From Pseudomonas sp. 10-1B (GTDB lineage: Bacteria; Pseudomonadota; Gammaproteobacteria; Pseudomonadales; Pseudomonadaceae): DNA of 64,000 nucleotides. Every line of letters starts with the position of its first letter. Position 1 is the first letter of the stretch. The stretch spans positions 62,001 to 126,000 of the forward strand of contig NZ_JYKS01000001.1 in NCBI RefSeq assembly GCF_000935045.1. Direction: 5' to 3'. Both the position numbers and the translations under genes were made by a program. The notes under the pieces are model-generated. The model worked only from the letters and a program-made list of their open reading frames with translations. It searched no databases and was not told the origin of the DNA. Positions 44,466 through 54,540 of this stretch are shown piece by piece.

Positions 44466-46466
44466 TCAATGCGGCCCGCGCGGAATGGTTTTCAGCAGGT
44501 CTTCCGGGCTGATATGCCCCACCACCTGGGCCACCGCGCTGCCCGGGGTCGGCAGGTCGATGATGTGGCTCTTCATCTTGCCGACCACATGCATTTCGCA
44601 CGGCTTGCAGTCGAACTTCAGGGTCAGCACTTCGTCCCCCTGAATCAGCTGCATCGGTGCCACCTTGGTGCGCACCCCGGTCACGCCCTTGGCCTGCTTG
44701 GGGCACAGGTTGAAGGAGAAACGCAGGCAGTGCTTGGTGATCATCACCGGCACTTCGCCGTGCTCTTCATGGGCCTCGTAGGCCGCGTCGATCAGTTGCA
44801 CGCCGTGGCGGTGGTAGAAGTCGCGGGCCTTCTGGTTGTACACGTTGGCCAGGAACGACAGGTGCGACTCGGGGTACACCGGCGGCGGGGTGGTCTCGGC
44901 CTTGCGCCCGCCACGCGGGTGCGCCTGCACCCGTGCCGCGGTCAGCGCCTCGATGGCTTCGCGGCGCAGGGCCTTGAGCTGCGAGTTGGGGATGAAGTAC
45001 GCCTGCGGGGCGTCCAGCTCGATATTGTCGGCGTGGTACATCGTGGTACCCAGCTGGCCAAGTAGGTCGTGCAGCTGGTCCAGCGCCTGCTGCGGCTTGT
45101 TGGCCACGCCGAACGGGCCGTCCAGCGCGACTTGCACGCTGACACCTTCTTCGCTGCTGACGCTGAGCATCAGGCGCTGTTCGGTGAGTACCGCGTGCCA
45201 TTCCACGCCAACCCGGCGCTCGGCCGAGGTGCGCTGCAGGGCTTGCTGCCAGTTGTGGTCGAGGTTGCGTGACAGTGGGTGGTTGGGCCGCAGCTTGTGC
45301 AGGCCTTCGGGCATTTCGTTGGGCTCGACGCGGTAGCGGTAGCGCTGCTGGCCATCTTCCTCGAACTGGCCACGGGGTTCGGCGATATTGGCGCGGAAGC
45401 CCACTACTTCACGTTTGACCAGCACATTGAGGCCGTCGCCGTTGGTCAGCGGCACGTCGGTGACCACCTGCAGGTCGCGCTTGCCGACCTTTTCCACTAC
45501 ACCTACCGGCAGGCCGGTGAAGGTTGGCGAGTCGAAGGCGCCGATGTCGACCTTGCGGTCGGTGACGAAGTAGTCGGTGCTGCCACGGTGGAAGGTCTTG
45601 TCCGGGTCGGGCACGAAGAAGTGCTCGGTGCGGCCGCTGGAAGCGCGGGCCAGGTCCGGGCGGCCTTCGAGGATGGCGTCGAGTTCCTTGCGGTAGTGGG
45701 CGGTGATGTTCTTCACATAGCCCATGTCCTTGTAGCGGCCCTCGATCTTGAACGAGCGCACGCCGGCATCGACCAGGTCGGCCAGGTTGGCGGTCTGGTT
45801 GTTGTCCTTCATCGACAGCAGGTGCTTCTCGAAGGCCACCACCCGGCCCTGGTCATCCTTCAGGGTGTAGGGCAGGCGGCAGGCCTGCGAGCAGTCACCA
45901 CGGTTGGCGCTGCGGCCGGTCTGCGCGTGGGAGATGTTGCACTGGCCGGAGAAAGCCACGCACAGCGCACCGTGGATGAAGAACTCGATGGCGGCGTCGG
46001 TTTCAGCGGCGATGGCGCGGATTTGCTGCAGGTTCAGCTCGCGGGCCAGCACCAGTTGCGAGAAGCCGGCCTGGTCGAGGAACTTGGCCCGTGCCAGGGT
46101 ACGGATGTCGGTCTGGGTACTGGCGTGCAGCTCGATCGGCGGGATGTCCAGCTCCATCACCCCCAGGTCCTGCACGATCAGGGCGTCCACGCCGGCGTCG
46201 TACAGCTGGTGGATCAGCTTGCGCGCGGGTTCCAGCTCGTTGTCGTGGAGAATGGTGTTGATGGTAGTGAACACGCGTGCGTGGTAGCGATGGGCGAACT
46301 CGACCAGTTCGGCGATATCGCTGACTTCGTTGCAGGCGTTATGGCGCGCGCCAAAGCTCGGGCCGCCGATGTAGATGGCATCAGCGCCGTGCAGGATCGC
46401 TTCACGGGCAATGGCCACGTCACGGGCAGGGCTGAGCAGTTCCAGGTGATTCTTTGGAAGGGACAT
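44466..46466 (-). CDS. rlhA: peptidase U32 family, 23S rRNA C2501 hydroxylase RlhA (YdcP)
   Basis: 666 residues from ATG 46466 (MSLPKNHLELLSPARD), matching E. coli YdcP/RlhA in length and nearly continuous motifs, whereas the paralogue TrhP is only about 450. Key segments: HGADAIYIGGPSFGAR, the QCNISHAQTGRSANRGDCSQ cysteine motif (iron-sulfur ligands together with KHCLRFSFNLCPKQ and FDCKPCEMHVVGKM), SFKIEGRYKDMGYVKNITAH and the long C-terminal domain absent from TrhP. RlhA hydroxylates a cytidine at the peptidyl transferase centre using prephenate-linked chemistry. Ribosome binding is weak for both 46466 and the GTG at 46490. Confidence 0.88.
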   Translation of the reverse strand: MSLPKNHLELLSPARDVAIAREAILHGADAIYIGGPSFGARHNACNEVSDIAELVEFAHRYHARVFTTINTILHDNELEPARKLIHQLYDAGVDALIVQDLGVMELDIPPIELHASTQTDIRTLARAKFLDQAGFSQLVLARELNLQQIRAIAAETDAAIEFFIHGALCVAFSGQCNISHAQTGRSANRGDCSQACRLPYTLKDDQGRVVAFEKHLLSMKDNNQTANLADLVDAGVRSFKIEGRYKDMGYVKNITAHYRKELDAILEGRPDLARASSGRTEHFFVPDPDKTFHRGSTDYFVTDRKVDIGAFDSPTFTGLPVGVVEKVGKRDLQVVTDVPLTNGDGLNVLVKREVVGFRANIAEPRGQFEEDGQQRYRYRVEPNEMPEGLHKLRPNHPLSRNLDHNWQQALQRTSAERRVGVEWHAVLTEQRLMLSVSSEEGVSVQVALDGPFGVANKPQQALDQLHDLLGQLGTTMYHADNIELDAPQAYFIPNSQLKALRREAIEALTAARVQAHPRGGRKAETTPPPVYPESHLSFLANVYNQKARDFYHRHGVQLIDAAYEAHEEHGEVPVMITKHCLRFSFNLCPKQAKGVTGVRTKVAPMQLIQGDEVLTLKFDCKPCEMHVVGKMKSHIIDLPTPGSAVAQVVGHISPEDLLKTIPRGPH

Positions 46467-46561
46467 GTCGTTATATTTTCGGGCTGTCACGGTTTAGGCG
46501 GGCATTGTAGCGGCGAAACGGGCTGGCGGCATCATTGGGGTGCCGAGAGGTGTATCGCTTG

Positions 46562-46663
46562 TACCGGCCCTATCGCCGGCAAGCCGGCTCCCACAGGGAT
46601 AACGCAGGTCTGGAGGGCTGTGCAGTACCTGTGGGAGCCGGCTTGCCGGCGATAGGGCCCTGA
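46562..46663. repeat. REP pair (inverted)
   Basis: CTATCGCCGGCAAGCCGGCT and AGCCGGCTTGCCGGCGATAG face each other between rlhA and the RidA gene. Confidence 0.85.
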
Positions 46664-46671
46664 CAGGTCGG

Positions 46672-47052
46672 TCAGCGTTTTGCCGCCATTGCCGTCACTT
46701 CGACGCGCATGCCGTCGAACGCAAGCGCAGCCACGCCCACGGCGGCGCGTACCGGCCACGGCTTGCTGAAGAAACGCTGGTACACCTCGTTGAACGCCGC
46801 GCGGTCGGCCATGTCGGTCAGGTAGATGGTCAGGTGCAGCACGCGGTCCATGCCGCTGCCGGCTTTCTCCAGCGCCACCTTCAGTGCCTGCAGGGTGCAT
46901 TCGCTCTGCTCGACGATGCCACCCAGCTCCAGGCTGCCATCGGCGTGGGTCGGGATTTGCGTGGTGACCAGCACGCCGTTGTACTCGGCGATGTCCGACG
47001 AAATAGAGTCGGCGTCTGGGTCGGGGGTGTAGATGATGTCTGCATTTGCCAT
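46672..47052 (-). CDS. RidA/YjgF family deaminase-like protein
   Basis: 126 residues from ATG 47052, preceded by AAGGCA. It has the RidA trimer fold: NADIIYTPDPDADSIS, YNGVLVTTQIPTHADGSLEL, QALKVALEKAGSGMDRVLHL, TIYLTDMADRAAFNEVYQRF and the arginine-containing RAAVGVAALAFDGMRVEVTA. RidA proteins hydrolyse reactive enamine/imine intermediates from amino acid metabolism. This one is a distant subgroup, so its substrate is open. It is divergent from trmK. Confidence 0.85.
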   Translation of the reverse strand: MANADIIYTPDPDADSISSDIAEYNGVLVTTQIPTHADGSLELGGIVEQSECTLQALKVALEKAGSGMDRVLHLTIYLTDMADRAAFNEVYQRFFSKPWPVRAAVGVAALAFDGMRVEVTAMAAKR

Positions 47053-47186
47053 GGTGTTTGCCTTGCAACGGAAGGAAAGCGGCAAGCCTACGCGAGCGCA
47101 CTGGCCGGGTCGAGGGTACCCGGGTGTTTGAAATGCGCGGCGTTCGCCGTCAGAATCGCGCCCCATTGCAAAGCCAGGGGTTTACC

Positions 47187-47879
47187 TTGAACGAACAGAC
47201 ATTGTCCAGGCGCCTGGAGCGCGTGGCCGCCCATGTGCCGCAGGGCGCGCGCCTGGCCGACATCGGCTCGGACCACGGCTACCTGCCGGTGGCCTTGATG
47301 CTGCGTGGCGTGCTCGCAGCCGCCGTGGCGGGTGAAGTAGCCCAGACGCCGTTCGCCTCGGCCCAGCGCAATGTGCGCAGAAACGGGCTGGAGGACCGCG
47401 TCAGCGTGCGCCTGGCCGATGGCCTGGCTGCGGTCGAGCCGCAAGACCGTATTTCGGTGGTCAGCATCTGCGGCATGGGTGGCGACACCATGTGCGAGAT
47501 CCTAGAGGCTGGCAAGCCGCGCCTTGCTGGCGTCACGCGCCTGGTGTTGCAGCCAAATGGTGGTGAGCGCGAGCTGCGCCAGTGGCTGATGGGCAACGGT
47601 TACCGGGTCGTCAGCGAAGAACTGCTGCGGGAAAACCGCTTCGACTACGAGATCATCGTCGCCGAGCCGGGAGGGGCGGCGTATACCGCTGAACAACTGT
47701 ACTTCGGCCCGCTGCTGATGCAGGAGAGGAGCGAGGCGTTCCTGGTCAAGTGGCGGCGCATGCTACGCCAGAAGCAGCAGACCCTGGCCAATTTCCAGCA
47801 GGCCCGCGATGCGGTGCCGCAGGCGAAAATCGACGACTTCAATCAACAGGTGGGCTGGATCACTCAAGTGCTGGCCTGA
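47187..47879 (+). CDS. trmK: tRNA (adenine22-N1)-methyltransferase
   Basis: 230 residues with a TTG start preceded by AGGGG. It is a class I SAM methyltransferase: LADIGSDHGYLPVALMLRG (SAM site), VAGEVAQTPFASAQRNVRRN and the VSICGMGGDTMCEIL motif that replaces the usual NPPY in TrmK, then LVLQPNGGERELRQWL. The C-terminal helical domain (~165-230) contacts tRNA. It modifies A22 in the D-loop of tRNAs. Its stop codon is one base away from the stop codon of the convergent DUF2790 gene. Confidence 0.85.
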   Translation: MNEQTLSRRLERVAAHVPQGARLADIGSDHGYLPVALMLRGVLAAAVAGEVAQTPFASAQRNVRRNGLEDRVSVRLADGLAAVEPQDRISVVSICGMGGDTMCEILEAGKPRLAGVTRLVLQPNGGERELRQWLMGNGYRVVSEELLRENRFDYEIIVAEPGGAAYTAEQLYFGPLLMQERSEAFLVKWRRMLRQKQQTLANFQQARDAVPQAKIDDFNQQVGWITQVLA

Positions 47880-47880
47880 C

Positions 47881-48141
47881 TCACTGCTGCGAGCAGTTGC
47901 CCATTTCCCGGTAGTCGACTTCGTGTTTCTGGCCCTGGTGGTCGACGTACACCATGTGTGCGGTGCCCACCTGGCAGTCGGCGGCGTTGCTGGCCGGGGT
48001 GATGGAGATGACCTTGGCCACGTCCAGCGGCATGCCGTATTCGTAGCTGTTGCTGACTGGCTGGTTGCTGCCCGCGTCGGCAAAGGCGCCGAACGAAACA
48101 AGGGCGGCGGCAACGGCAAGGACAGCGATCGAACGTTTCAT
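47881..48141 (-). CDS. DUF2790 small periplasmic protein
   Basis: 86 residues with a Sec signal peptide (MKRSIAVLAVAAALVSFGAFA) and the short DUF2790 domain: YEYGMPLDVAKVISITP, CQVGTAHMVYVDHQGQKHEVDYREMGNC. Two cysteines probably form a disulfide. This family is common in Pseudomonas and often responds to metals such as copper. Preceded by AAGGAGCC-type bases before ATG 48141. Confidence 0.85.
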   Translation of the reverse strand: MKRSIAVLAVAAALVSFGAFADAGSNQPVSNSYEYGMPLDVAKVISITPASNAADCQVGTAHMVYVDHQGQKHEVDYREMGNCSQQ

Positions 48142-48266
48142 GACAGGCTCCTTTTTTCAATGTATGACTAATGATGTATTCAAAGGTCTCACACAATAAA
48201 TGGGCTAAGCCGTGATAGATTCCTGCCTGTAGCGCAAGAATAAGACCGAACAAGGAGCACACCTTC

Positions 48267-49199
48267 ATGGACATGCTGCATGCCATGCGTACCTTCGCCC
48301 GTGTGGTGGAATGTGGCAGCTTCGCTGCGGCCGCCACTGCCCTGGACATTTCTGCCGCGCAGGTTTCGCGGATTGTCGCCGAGCTGGAAAACCAGCTGCA
48401 GACCCGCCTGCTGCACCGCACCACCCGGCGCTTGCGCATGAGCGAGGCGGGCGAGCGGTTTCTCGAACGTGCGCGGCAGATCATGTTGTTGACGGAAGAA
48501 GCGGTGGGCGAAGCCCGTGGTGCGCACCTGACACCGCGCGGCCGCCTGCGGTTACATTGCCCGCATGGCCTGGGGCTGTTGCTGATGCCACTGGTGGCTG
48601 GCTATAACGCGCTGTGCCCGGAGGTGGTGATCGAGCTGACCCTGTCGCAGCGCAACCCCGACCCGCTGGCCGAAGGGCATGACGTGGTGATCACTGTTGA
48701 CGGGGCGTTGCCGGATTCGCAACTGATCGCTGTGCCGCTGGGCAACATTTTCAGCATCCCCTGCGCGGCTCCTGGTTACCTGGAAACCCATGGTGTACCG
48801 GAACGCCCCGAAGATTTGCACAGCCATCGCTGCCTGCGCATGGCTTACCCGATGTATGAAGGCGACTGGGTATTCCCGCAAGGGGTCGACCAGTGTGTGA
48901 TCGCGCCGAACGACAGTTTTTCCACCAACGTCGCCGACGCCATGCTGGTGGCCAGCGAACTGGGCATGGGCATTGGCCTGCTACCGTTCTATACCGCCAG
49001 CCAGGCGATCGAACAGGGGCGCTTGTGCCGGCTGTTGGCGCCGTATCGGCTGCGGGAAAGTGCGCTGTATGCAATCTACCCGTCACGGCATTACCTGGAT
49101 GCCAAGGTGCGCACCTGGATCGACTACCTCAAGGAGCAGCTGCCGGCGTTGTTCGAGGGGCATGCCAAGGTGGTGGATGATGCGCGGTATTGGCGCTGA
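48267..49199 (+). CDS. LysR family transcriptional regulator
   Basis: 310 residues: LysR HTH at 1-60 (MDMLHAMRTFARVVECGSFA, DISAAQVSRIVAELENQLQT), then the effector domain with YNALCPEVVIELTLSQRNPD and CAAPGYLETHGVP. It is of the subgroup with AaeR/DmlR-like sequences. It is convergent with the acyl-CoA genes and divergent from DUF2790 by 125 bases. I found no reason to link it to the malonate operon two genes away. Confidence 0.85.
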   Translation: MDMLHAMRTFARVVECGSFAAAATALDISAAQVSRIVAELENQLQTRLLHRTTRRLRMSEAGERFLERARQIMLLTEEAVGEARGAHLTPRGRLRLHCPHGLGLLLMPLVAGYNALCPEVVIELTLSQRNPDPLAEGHDVVITVDGALPDSQLIAVPLGNIFSIPCAAPGYLETHGVPERPEDLHSHRCLRMAYPMYEGDWVFPQGVDQCVIAPNDSFSTNVADAMLVASELGMGIGLLPFYTASQAIEQGRLCRLLAPYRLRESALYAIYPSRHYLDAKVRTWIDYLKEQLPALFEGHAKVVDDARYWR

Positions 49200-49205
49200 G
49201 GCCGT

Positions 49206-49285
49206 CCTCTGTAGGAGCGGGTTTACCCGCGAATGCGGCGGTGAATTTACCGACGCATTCGCGGGTAAACCCGCTCCTACAGAGG
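49206..49285. repeat. near-perfect REP inverted repeat
   Basis: Arms of about 32 bases, CCTCTGTAGGAGCGGGTTTA... on the left and its exact complement on the right, with a 16-base centre. It lies between the convergent LysR and acyl-CoA dehydrogenase genes. Confidence 0.88.
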
Positions 49286-49298
49286 GGGGCGCCAAGTT

Positions 49299-50450
49299 TT
49301 AGAGGGGATAGTGCTTCAGTTCTCGCGCAATCAGCATGCGCTGGATCTCGCTCGACCCTTCATAGATCTGCGTGATCCGCGCATCGCGGTAATAGCGCTC
49401 CACCGGGTAGTCCTCCAGGTAGCCATACCCGCCATGCACCTGGATCGCCATCGAGCACACCCGCTCGGCCATCTCCGAAGCGAACAGCTTGGCCTGCGAC
49501 GCTTCCGACAGGCACGGCTTGCCGGCACTGCGCAGGCGTGCGGCATGCAGGATCAGCAAACGCGCGGCGTTAACCTGCACCTGCATGTCGGCCAGCAGGT
49601 TGGCGATGCTCTGGTGTTCGTTGATCGGCTTGCCGAACTGCACGCGGTCACGTGAGTAGAGCAGCGCCGCCTCGAACGCGGCGCGGGCGATGCCCAAGGC
49701 CTGGGCAGCAATGCCGATACGCCCGCCTTCAAGGTTGGACAAGGCAATGGCCAGGCCCTTGCCACGCTCGCCGAGCATGTTGGCAGCAGGGATGCGGCAG
49801 TTGTCGAAGGTCACCGCGCAAGTGTCGGAGGCGCGGATGCCCATCTTGTGCTCGCTGCGGTCGACCTTGAAGCCCGGGTTGTCGGTAGGCACCAGGAACG
49901 CCGACAGGCCTTTCTTGCCCAGCTCCGGGTCGGTCACCGCGAAGACGATGGCCAGGCCGGCGCGGCGGGCATTGCTGACGAACTGTTTGGCGCCGTTGAT
50001 CACCCACTCGCCATTCACCAGCTCGGCACGGGTACGCAGGTTATGCGCCTCGGAGCCGGCCTGTGGCTCGGTCAGGCAGAAGCAGCCGATTACCTCGCCG
50101 CTGGCCAGGCGTGGCAGCCATTGCTGTTGCTGTTCGGCGGTGCCGTAGGCCAGCAGCGGGCCACAGCCCACCGAGTTGTGGATGCTCATCATCGCCCCGG
50201 TGGCGCCGCAGCCGGCGGCGATTTCTTCCACCGCCAGGGCGTAGGCGACATAGTCGGTGTAGCTGCCGCCGAAGTCTTCCGGCACCACCATGCCCAGCAG
50301 GCCCAGTTCGCCCATCTTGCGCACCACGCCATCGTCGATCCAGCCGGCCTTTTCCCAGGCCTGGGCATGCGGGGCGATCTCGCCACGGGCAAAGTCCCGG
50401 GCCATGTCGCGGATCATGATCTGTTCTTCGCTCAGTTCCAGGTCTTGCAT
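49299..50450 (-). CDS. acyl-CoA dehydrogenase, probable isobutyryl-CoA/short branched-chain type
   Basis: 383 residues, typical acyl-CoA dehydrogenase length: N-terminal helical domain, beta domain with [19 protein letters not shown], and C-terminal helical domain with the catalytic glutamate in [19 protein letters not shown]. Motifs are those of the short/branched-chain group. Isobutyryl-CoA dehydrogenation to methacrylyl-CoA is supported by the neighbouring 3-hydroxyisobutyryl-CoA hydrolase gene, both being steps of valine breakdown. They are separated by 16 bases. Confidence 0.85.
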   Translation of the reverse strand: MQDLELSEEQIMIRDMARDFARGEIAPHAQAWEKAGWIDDGVVRKMGELGLLGMVVPEDFGGSYTDYVAYALAVEEIAAGCGATGAMMSIHNSVGCGPLLAYGTAEQQQQWLPRLASGEVIGCFCLTEPQAGSEAHNLRTRAELVNGEWVINGAKQFVSNARRAGLAIVFAVTDPELGKKGLSAFLVPTDNPGFKVDRSEHKMGIRASDTCAVTFDNCRIPAANMLGERGKGLAIALSNLEGGRIGIAAQALGIARAAFEAALLYSRDRVQFGKPINEHQSIANLLADMQVQVNAARLLILHAARLRSAGKPCLSEASQAKLFASEMAERVCSMAIQVHGGYGYLEDYPVERYYRDARITQIYEGSSEIQRMLIARELKHYPL

Positions 50451-50466
50451 CTGTGTACTCCCGGGC

Positions 50467-51537
50467 TCACAGGCCTTCGAAGAATTGGTCGACCCGCTGG
50501 CGTTGCAGTGCGGCCAGGGTCGGCGGGTTCCAGCGTGGCTGCTTGTCCTTGTCGATGATCAGGGCGCGCACGCCTTCGATGATGTCGCCGTGCTGGAACC
50601 ACTGGCGGTCCAGGTGCAGCTCCATGGCAAAGCAGTCCTCAAGGGCCAGGTGGCGACCGCGGCGCAGCATCTCCAGGGTAACCGCCATGGCCAGCGGCGA
50701 GCGGCTTTCCAGCTGGTCGGCGGTGCTGATGGCCCAGGCGTGGCTGTCGCCGATGCTGACCGCACGCAGTTGCTCGATGATGGCCGCCAGGTCGGGCAGG
50801 GCGAAGAAGTGGTCGATGACCGGGCGCAGTTTTTCCAGTGGCGCATCGTCCAGCACCTGGGTGCCGAGGCTGGCCAGCAGGTTCTGCAGGTCCTTGAGCG
50901 GTTGGTCGCTGAAATGCAGCTGGTCCAGGCCCTGGTCGAGGGCGCTGAGCTGATCGCTGGGCAAGTACCAGTCGGCCAGCCCGCAGTACAGTGCGTCGGC
51001 CGCCTGGATCTGGGTGCCGCTGACGCCCAGGTAGGTGCCCAGTTCGCCGGGGATGCGCGAGAGGAAGTAGCTGCCGCCGACATCGGGGAAGTAACCGATG
51101 CCGACCTCGGGCATGCCCAGGCGGCTGCGCTCGGTGACCACACGCAGGTCGCAGCCCTGGGCCAGGCCCATGCCGCCACCGAGGGTGAAGCCATCCATCA
51201 GCACCAGCACCGGCTTGCGGTAGTGGTGGATGGCCAAGTCAAGGGCATATTCCTCGACGAAGAAGGTTTCATGCAGCGTTTCGCCGGCCTTGTAGCTGTC
51301 GTACAGCGAGCGGATATCGCCACCGGCACAGAAGCCTTTGGGCCCCTCGCCACGCAGTACCACGGCGCGTACCTGCGGGTCTTCGGCCCACAGGTCGAGG
51401 TGCTGGCGCAGGCTGCGCACCATGTCCAGGGTCAGGGCATTGAGACCGGCGGGGCGGTTCAGGGTCAGGTGGCCGATCTGGTTGCGGACCTCAGCCAGCA
51501 CATGGTCGGTTGCCGAGGTATGAGCGTGCGCAGTCAT
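50467..51537 (-). CDS. 3-hydroxyisobutyryl-CoA hydrolase / enoyl-CoA hydratase family
   Basis: 356 residues, the length of HIBCH enzymes and longer than plain crotonases. Crotonase fold: [33 protein letters not shown], the catalytic [20 protein letters not shown] (Glu and Asp), and the HIBCH C-terminal tail ending in [16 protein letters not shown]. It hydrolyses 3-hydroxyisobutyryl-CoA in valine catabolism. First gene of a two-gene leftward operon with the dehydrogenase. mmsA/mmsB, the next enzymes, are not in the window. Confidence 0.87.
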   Translation of the reverse strand: MTAHAHTSATDHVLAEVRNQIGHLTLNRPAGLNALTLDMVRSLRQHLDLWAEDPQVRAVVLRGEGPKGFCAGGDIRSLYDSYKAGETLHETFFVEEYALDLAIHHYRKPVLVLMDGFTLGGGMGLAQGCDLRVVTERSRLGMPEVGIGYFPDVGGSYFLSRIPGELGTYLGVSGTQIQAADALYCGLADWYLPSDQLSALDQGLDQLHFSDQPLKDLQNLLASLGTQVLDDAPLEKLRPVIDHFFALPDLAAIIEQLRAVSIGDSHAWAISTADQLESRSPLAMAVTLEMLRRGRHLALEDCFAMELHLDRQWFQHGDIIEGVRALIIDKDKQPRWNPPTLAALQRQRVDQFFEGL

Positions 51538-51712
51538 TGCGTTCTCCCTGCTTTGTTATTGATTTTCCGAGTGAAGTCTGGAGTTCGCTGGAGGATCGCA
51601 GGATCCTGGCATGCGAATTTACCTTGCACAATCGACAAATCTGCAGGGGGATTCTGCAATTTTGCCTTGGCCGGCGATATCCACTCTAGCAAGGTTCAAG
51701 GTTGACCGGGCT

Positions 51713-51806
51713 GGCCCTATCGCCGGCAAGCCAGCTCCCACAGGATTACCACAGGACCTGAGTGCTGCGCCGTACCTGTGGGAGCTGGCTTGCCGGCGAT
51801 AGGGCC
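51713..51806. repeat. REP pair (inverted)
   Basis: CTATCGCCGGCAAGCCAGCT and AGCTGGCTTGCCGGCGATAG face each other upstream of both the hydrolase gene and the mdc operon. Confidence 0.87.
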
Positions 51807-51820
51807 ATCAGCCCCCTTTA

Positions 51821-51843
51821 ATCGTTAACTTGATCGTAACGAT
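51821..51843. promoter_or_regulatory. inverted repeat upstream of mdcA, candidate operator
   Basis: ATCGTTA (51821-51827) and TAACGAT (51837-51843) are perfect 7-base arms with a 9-base centre, about 80 bases before the mdcA start. It could be the site of a mdc regulator encoded outside the window. Confidence 0.45.
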
Positions 51844-51921
51844 CCGCCGCTGAGCTTGATTGATAGCCCAACCCCTCGACCCTAAGGTGACCCCCACGAC
51901 AGCGAACCCGTGGAGTCACCA

Positions 51922-53583
51922 ATGACAACAACCCAGAATCCACCGCCGCAATGGTCGCGGCGGCGTGCCGAAAAGCACCGCCGCCTTGACCGGGTCCGCC
52001 ACCTCGCCGATGGCGTGGTGCTGCCCACCGAACGTATCGTCGAGGCCCTGGAGCTGTTGCTCGCCCCTGGCGACCGGGTGGTGCTCGAAGGCAACAACCA
52101 GAAGCAGGCCGACTTCCTCTCGCGCTCGCTGGCCAAGGTCGACCCCGGGCGTGTGCACGACCTGCACATGATCATGCCCAGCGTCAGCCGCGCTGAGCAC
52201 CTGGACCTGTTCGAACGCGGCATCGCCCGTAAGCTCGATTTTTCCTTCGCCGGCCCGCAGAGCCTGCGCATCGGCCAGTTGCTGGAAGACGGCCTGCTCG
52301 AGGTCGGTGCCATTCACACCTATATAGAGCTGTACTCGCGGCTGCTGGTCGACCTGATCCCCAACGTCACCCTGGTGGCGGGCTTCATGGCCGATCGGGA
52401 TGGCAACCTCTACACCGGCCCCAGCACCGAAGACACTCCGGCGCTGGTGGAGCCTGCCGCTTTCAGCGATGGCATCGTCATCGCTCAGGTCAACCAACTG
52501 GTGGAGCGCGTGGATGACCTGCCACGGGTCGACATCCCGGCGTCCTGGGTGGATTTCGTGGTGGTCGCCGACCAGCCGTTCTATATCGAGCCGCTGTTCA
52601 CCCGTGACCCGCGCCATATCAAGCCGGTGCATGTGCTGATGGCGATGATGGCCATTCGTGGCATCTACGAGAAACACCAGGTGCAGTCGCTGAACCACGG
52701 CATTGGTTTCAACACCGCGGCCATCGAGCTGATCCTGCCCACCTACGGCGATTCCCTGGGCCTGAAAGGCAAGATCTGTCGCAACTGGACGCTCAACCCG
52801 CACCCAACCCTGATTCCCGCCATCGAGACCGGCTGGGTCGAAAGTGTGCATTGCTTTGGCACCGAGCTGGGCATGGAGGACTACATCGCCCAGCGCCCGG
52901 ACGTGTTCTTCACCGGCCGCGATGGCTCGCTGCGCTCCAATCGCATGATGTGCCAGCTGGCCGGGCAGTACGCCGTCGACCTGTTCATCGGTGCCACCTT
53001 GCAGGTGGATGGCGACGGCCATTCCTCGACCGTGACGCGCGGTCGCCTGGCCGGCTTTGGTGGTGCACCGAACATGGGCCACGACCCCCGTGGCCGGCGC
53101 CACGCGACCCCGGCCTGGCTCGACATGACCGTGCCGCAAACCCTGCTCGAACGCGGCCGCAAGCTGGTGGTGCAGATGGTCGAGACCTACCAGGAAGGCG
53201 GCAAGCCCACCTTCGTCGAAACCCTCGATGCGGTGGACGTGGCCAGGAAGGCCGGCATGCCCCTGGCACCGGTGATGATCTACGGCGACGACGTCACTCA
53301 CCTGCTGACCGAGGAGGGGATTGCCTACCTGTACAAGGCCCGCAGCCTGGAGGAGCGCCAGCAGATGATCGCCGCCGTGGCCGGGGTAACCGCCATCGGC
53401 CTGCGGCATGACCCCAAGGATACCCAACGCCTGCGCCAGCAAGGCCTGGTCGCCTTGCCCGAAGACCTCGGCATCCGCCGCACCGACGCCAGCCGCGAAC
53501 TGCTCGCCGCGCGCAGTATCGCCGACCTGGTCGAATGGTCCGGTGGCCTCTATAACCCGCCTGCACGGTTCAGGAGTTGGTGA
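51922..53583 (+). CDS. mdcA: malonate decarboxylase alpha subunit (acetyl-S-ACP:malonate ACP transferase)
   Basis: 553 residues from ATG 51922, with GGAG upstream; the GTG at 51910 is a weaker choice. It is a CoA-transferase-like protein with the MdcA/CitF plan: [59 protein letters not shown], and [20 protein letters not shown]. MdcA swaps acetyl for malonyl on the prosthetic group of MdcC. It is the first gene of the operon; the mdcB start overlaps its stop codon (TGATG). Confidence 0.92.
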   Translation: MTTTQNPPPQWSRRRAEKHRRLDRVRHLADGVVLPTERIVEALELLLAPGDRVVLEGNNQKQADFLSRSLAKVDPGRVHDLHMIMPSVSRAEHLDLFERGIARKLDFSFAGPQSLRIGQLLEDGLLEVGAIHTYIELYSRLLVDLIPNVTLVAGFMADRDGNLYTGPSTEDTPALVEPAAFSDGIVIAQVNQLVERVDDLPRVDIPASWVDFVVVADQPFYIEPLFTRDPRHIKPVHVLMAMMAIRGIYEKHQVQSLNHGIGFNTAAIELILPTYGDSLGLKGKICRNWTLNPHPTLIPAIETGWVESVHCFGTELGMEDYIAQRPDVFFTGRDGSLRSNRMMCQLAGQYAVDLFIGATLQVDGDGHSSTVTRGRLAGFGGAPNMGHDPRGRRHATPAWLDMTVPQTLLERGRKLVVQMVETYQEGGKPTFVETLDAVDVARKAGMPLAPVMIYGDDVTHLLTEEGIAYLYKARSLEERQQMIAAVAGVTAIGLRHDPKDTQRLRQQGLVALPEDLGIRRTDASRELLAARSIADLVEWSGGLYNPPARFRSW

Positions 53584-54539
53584 TGAAAGCACTCGACTTG
53601 CAACCGCATGGGCTGCTTCGCGGGCACGCCCGCTCCCACAGGAACGGTGATGCACTTGAAGCTTGCACGGCCCCTGTAGGAGCGGGCTTGTCCGCGAAGA
53701 GGCCAGCCCAGGCAACTGAAATTTCCCTGCCCGAGCACTTGGCCGACCTGGCTGTAGAGGCCCTGATCGACGAAGCCGACCTTTCCCCCAAACCTGGCCT
53801 GGTCGACCGCCGCGGCAACGGCGCCCACCCCGACATGACCCTGGCCCTGATGCACGCCTCGGCCCTGGCCCTGTGGCCATGCCTGCGCAACATGGCCGCA
53901 GCCGCCCAGTCCATCGGCCAGGTCGGCCAGCCCCTGCGTGCCGCACTGGGCCGGCTCGGCCGTGAAGGCGAAGCGGCGATGCTGGCCGCCACCGGCGGGG
54001 TGAACACCCACCGCGGGGCGATCTGGGCACTCGGCCTGCTGGTAGCCTCCCAAGCCCTCGATACCCAGGCCGACGCCAGCACACTGGCCGCCCGCGCCGG
54101 GCGCATCGCATTGTTCGACGACCCAGCCATGGCCTGCCAGGACAGCCACGGCCTGCAGATGCGCCGCCGCTATGGCACGGGCGGTGCCCGCGAACAGGCG
54201 CAACAAGGCTTCCCCGCGGTCATCGGCCACGGCTTGCCACAACTGCAGCGCAGCCGCGCCGGCGGTGCCAGCGAGCAGCACGCCCGGCTCGATGCACTGC
54301 TGGCGATCATGGCCGTGCTCAGCGACACCTGCGTGCTCTGGCGCAGCGGCCCGGCCGGCCTGGCCGCGGTCCAGCACGGTGCGCTTGCCGTATTGGCCGA
54401 AGGCGGCAGCGCCACGCTGGCCGGGCGCCGGCAACTGCGCCAGCTGGACCAGCAGCTGCTGCAACTGAATGCCTCACCGGGCGGCGCCGCCGATCTGCTG
54501 GCCGCCTGCCTGTTCCTCGACAAAGCCGGGAGCCTGTGA
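53583..54539 (+). CDS. mdcB: triphosphoribosyl-dephospho-CoA synthase MdcB, with an in-frame REP pair
   Basis: 318 residues from ATG 53583, overlapping the mdcA stop. From residue ~50 on it is a normal CitG/MdcB protein ([40 protein letters not shown], the ATP/phosphate-binding [17 protein letters not shown]). It makes the prosthetic group precursor for MdcC from ATP and dephospho-CoA. The odd part is residues ~12-44, which are encoded by a REP pair (53614-53705) that stays in frame and inserts about 30 residues. A TTG at 53739 with no site is the only in-frame start downstream of the repeat. Confidence 0.87.
   Translation: MKALDLQPHGLLRGHARSHRNGDALEACTAPVGAGLSAKRPAQATEISLPEHLADLAVEALIDEADLSPKPGLVDRRGNGAHPDMTLALMHASALALWPCLRNMAAAAQSIGQVGQPLRAALGRLGREGEAAMLAATGGVNTHRGAIWALGLLVASQALDTQADASTLAARAGRIALFDDPAMACQDSHGLQMRRRYGTGGAREQAQQGFPAVIGHGLPQLQRSRAGGASEQHARLDALLAIMAVLSDTCVLWRSGPAGLAAVQHGALAVLAEGGSATLAGRRQLRQLDQQLLQLNASPGGAADLLAACLFLDKAGSL
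53614..53705. repeat. REP pair inside the mdcB coding sequence
   Basis: GCTTCGCGGGCACGCCCGCT and the facing AGCGGGCTTGTCCGCGAAGA, about 35 bases apart, both translated as part of MdcB. It can form a stem in the mRNA only ~30 bases after the start codon. Confidence 0.88.
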
Positions 54540-54540
54540 C

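Noticed and set aside
48267..49199. LysR gene as the mdcR regulator of the malonate operon
   Set aside because: Two valine-type genes and a REP pair lie between it and mdcA, and it is closer to the DUF2790 gene; no sequence feature links it to mdc.
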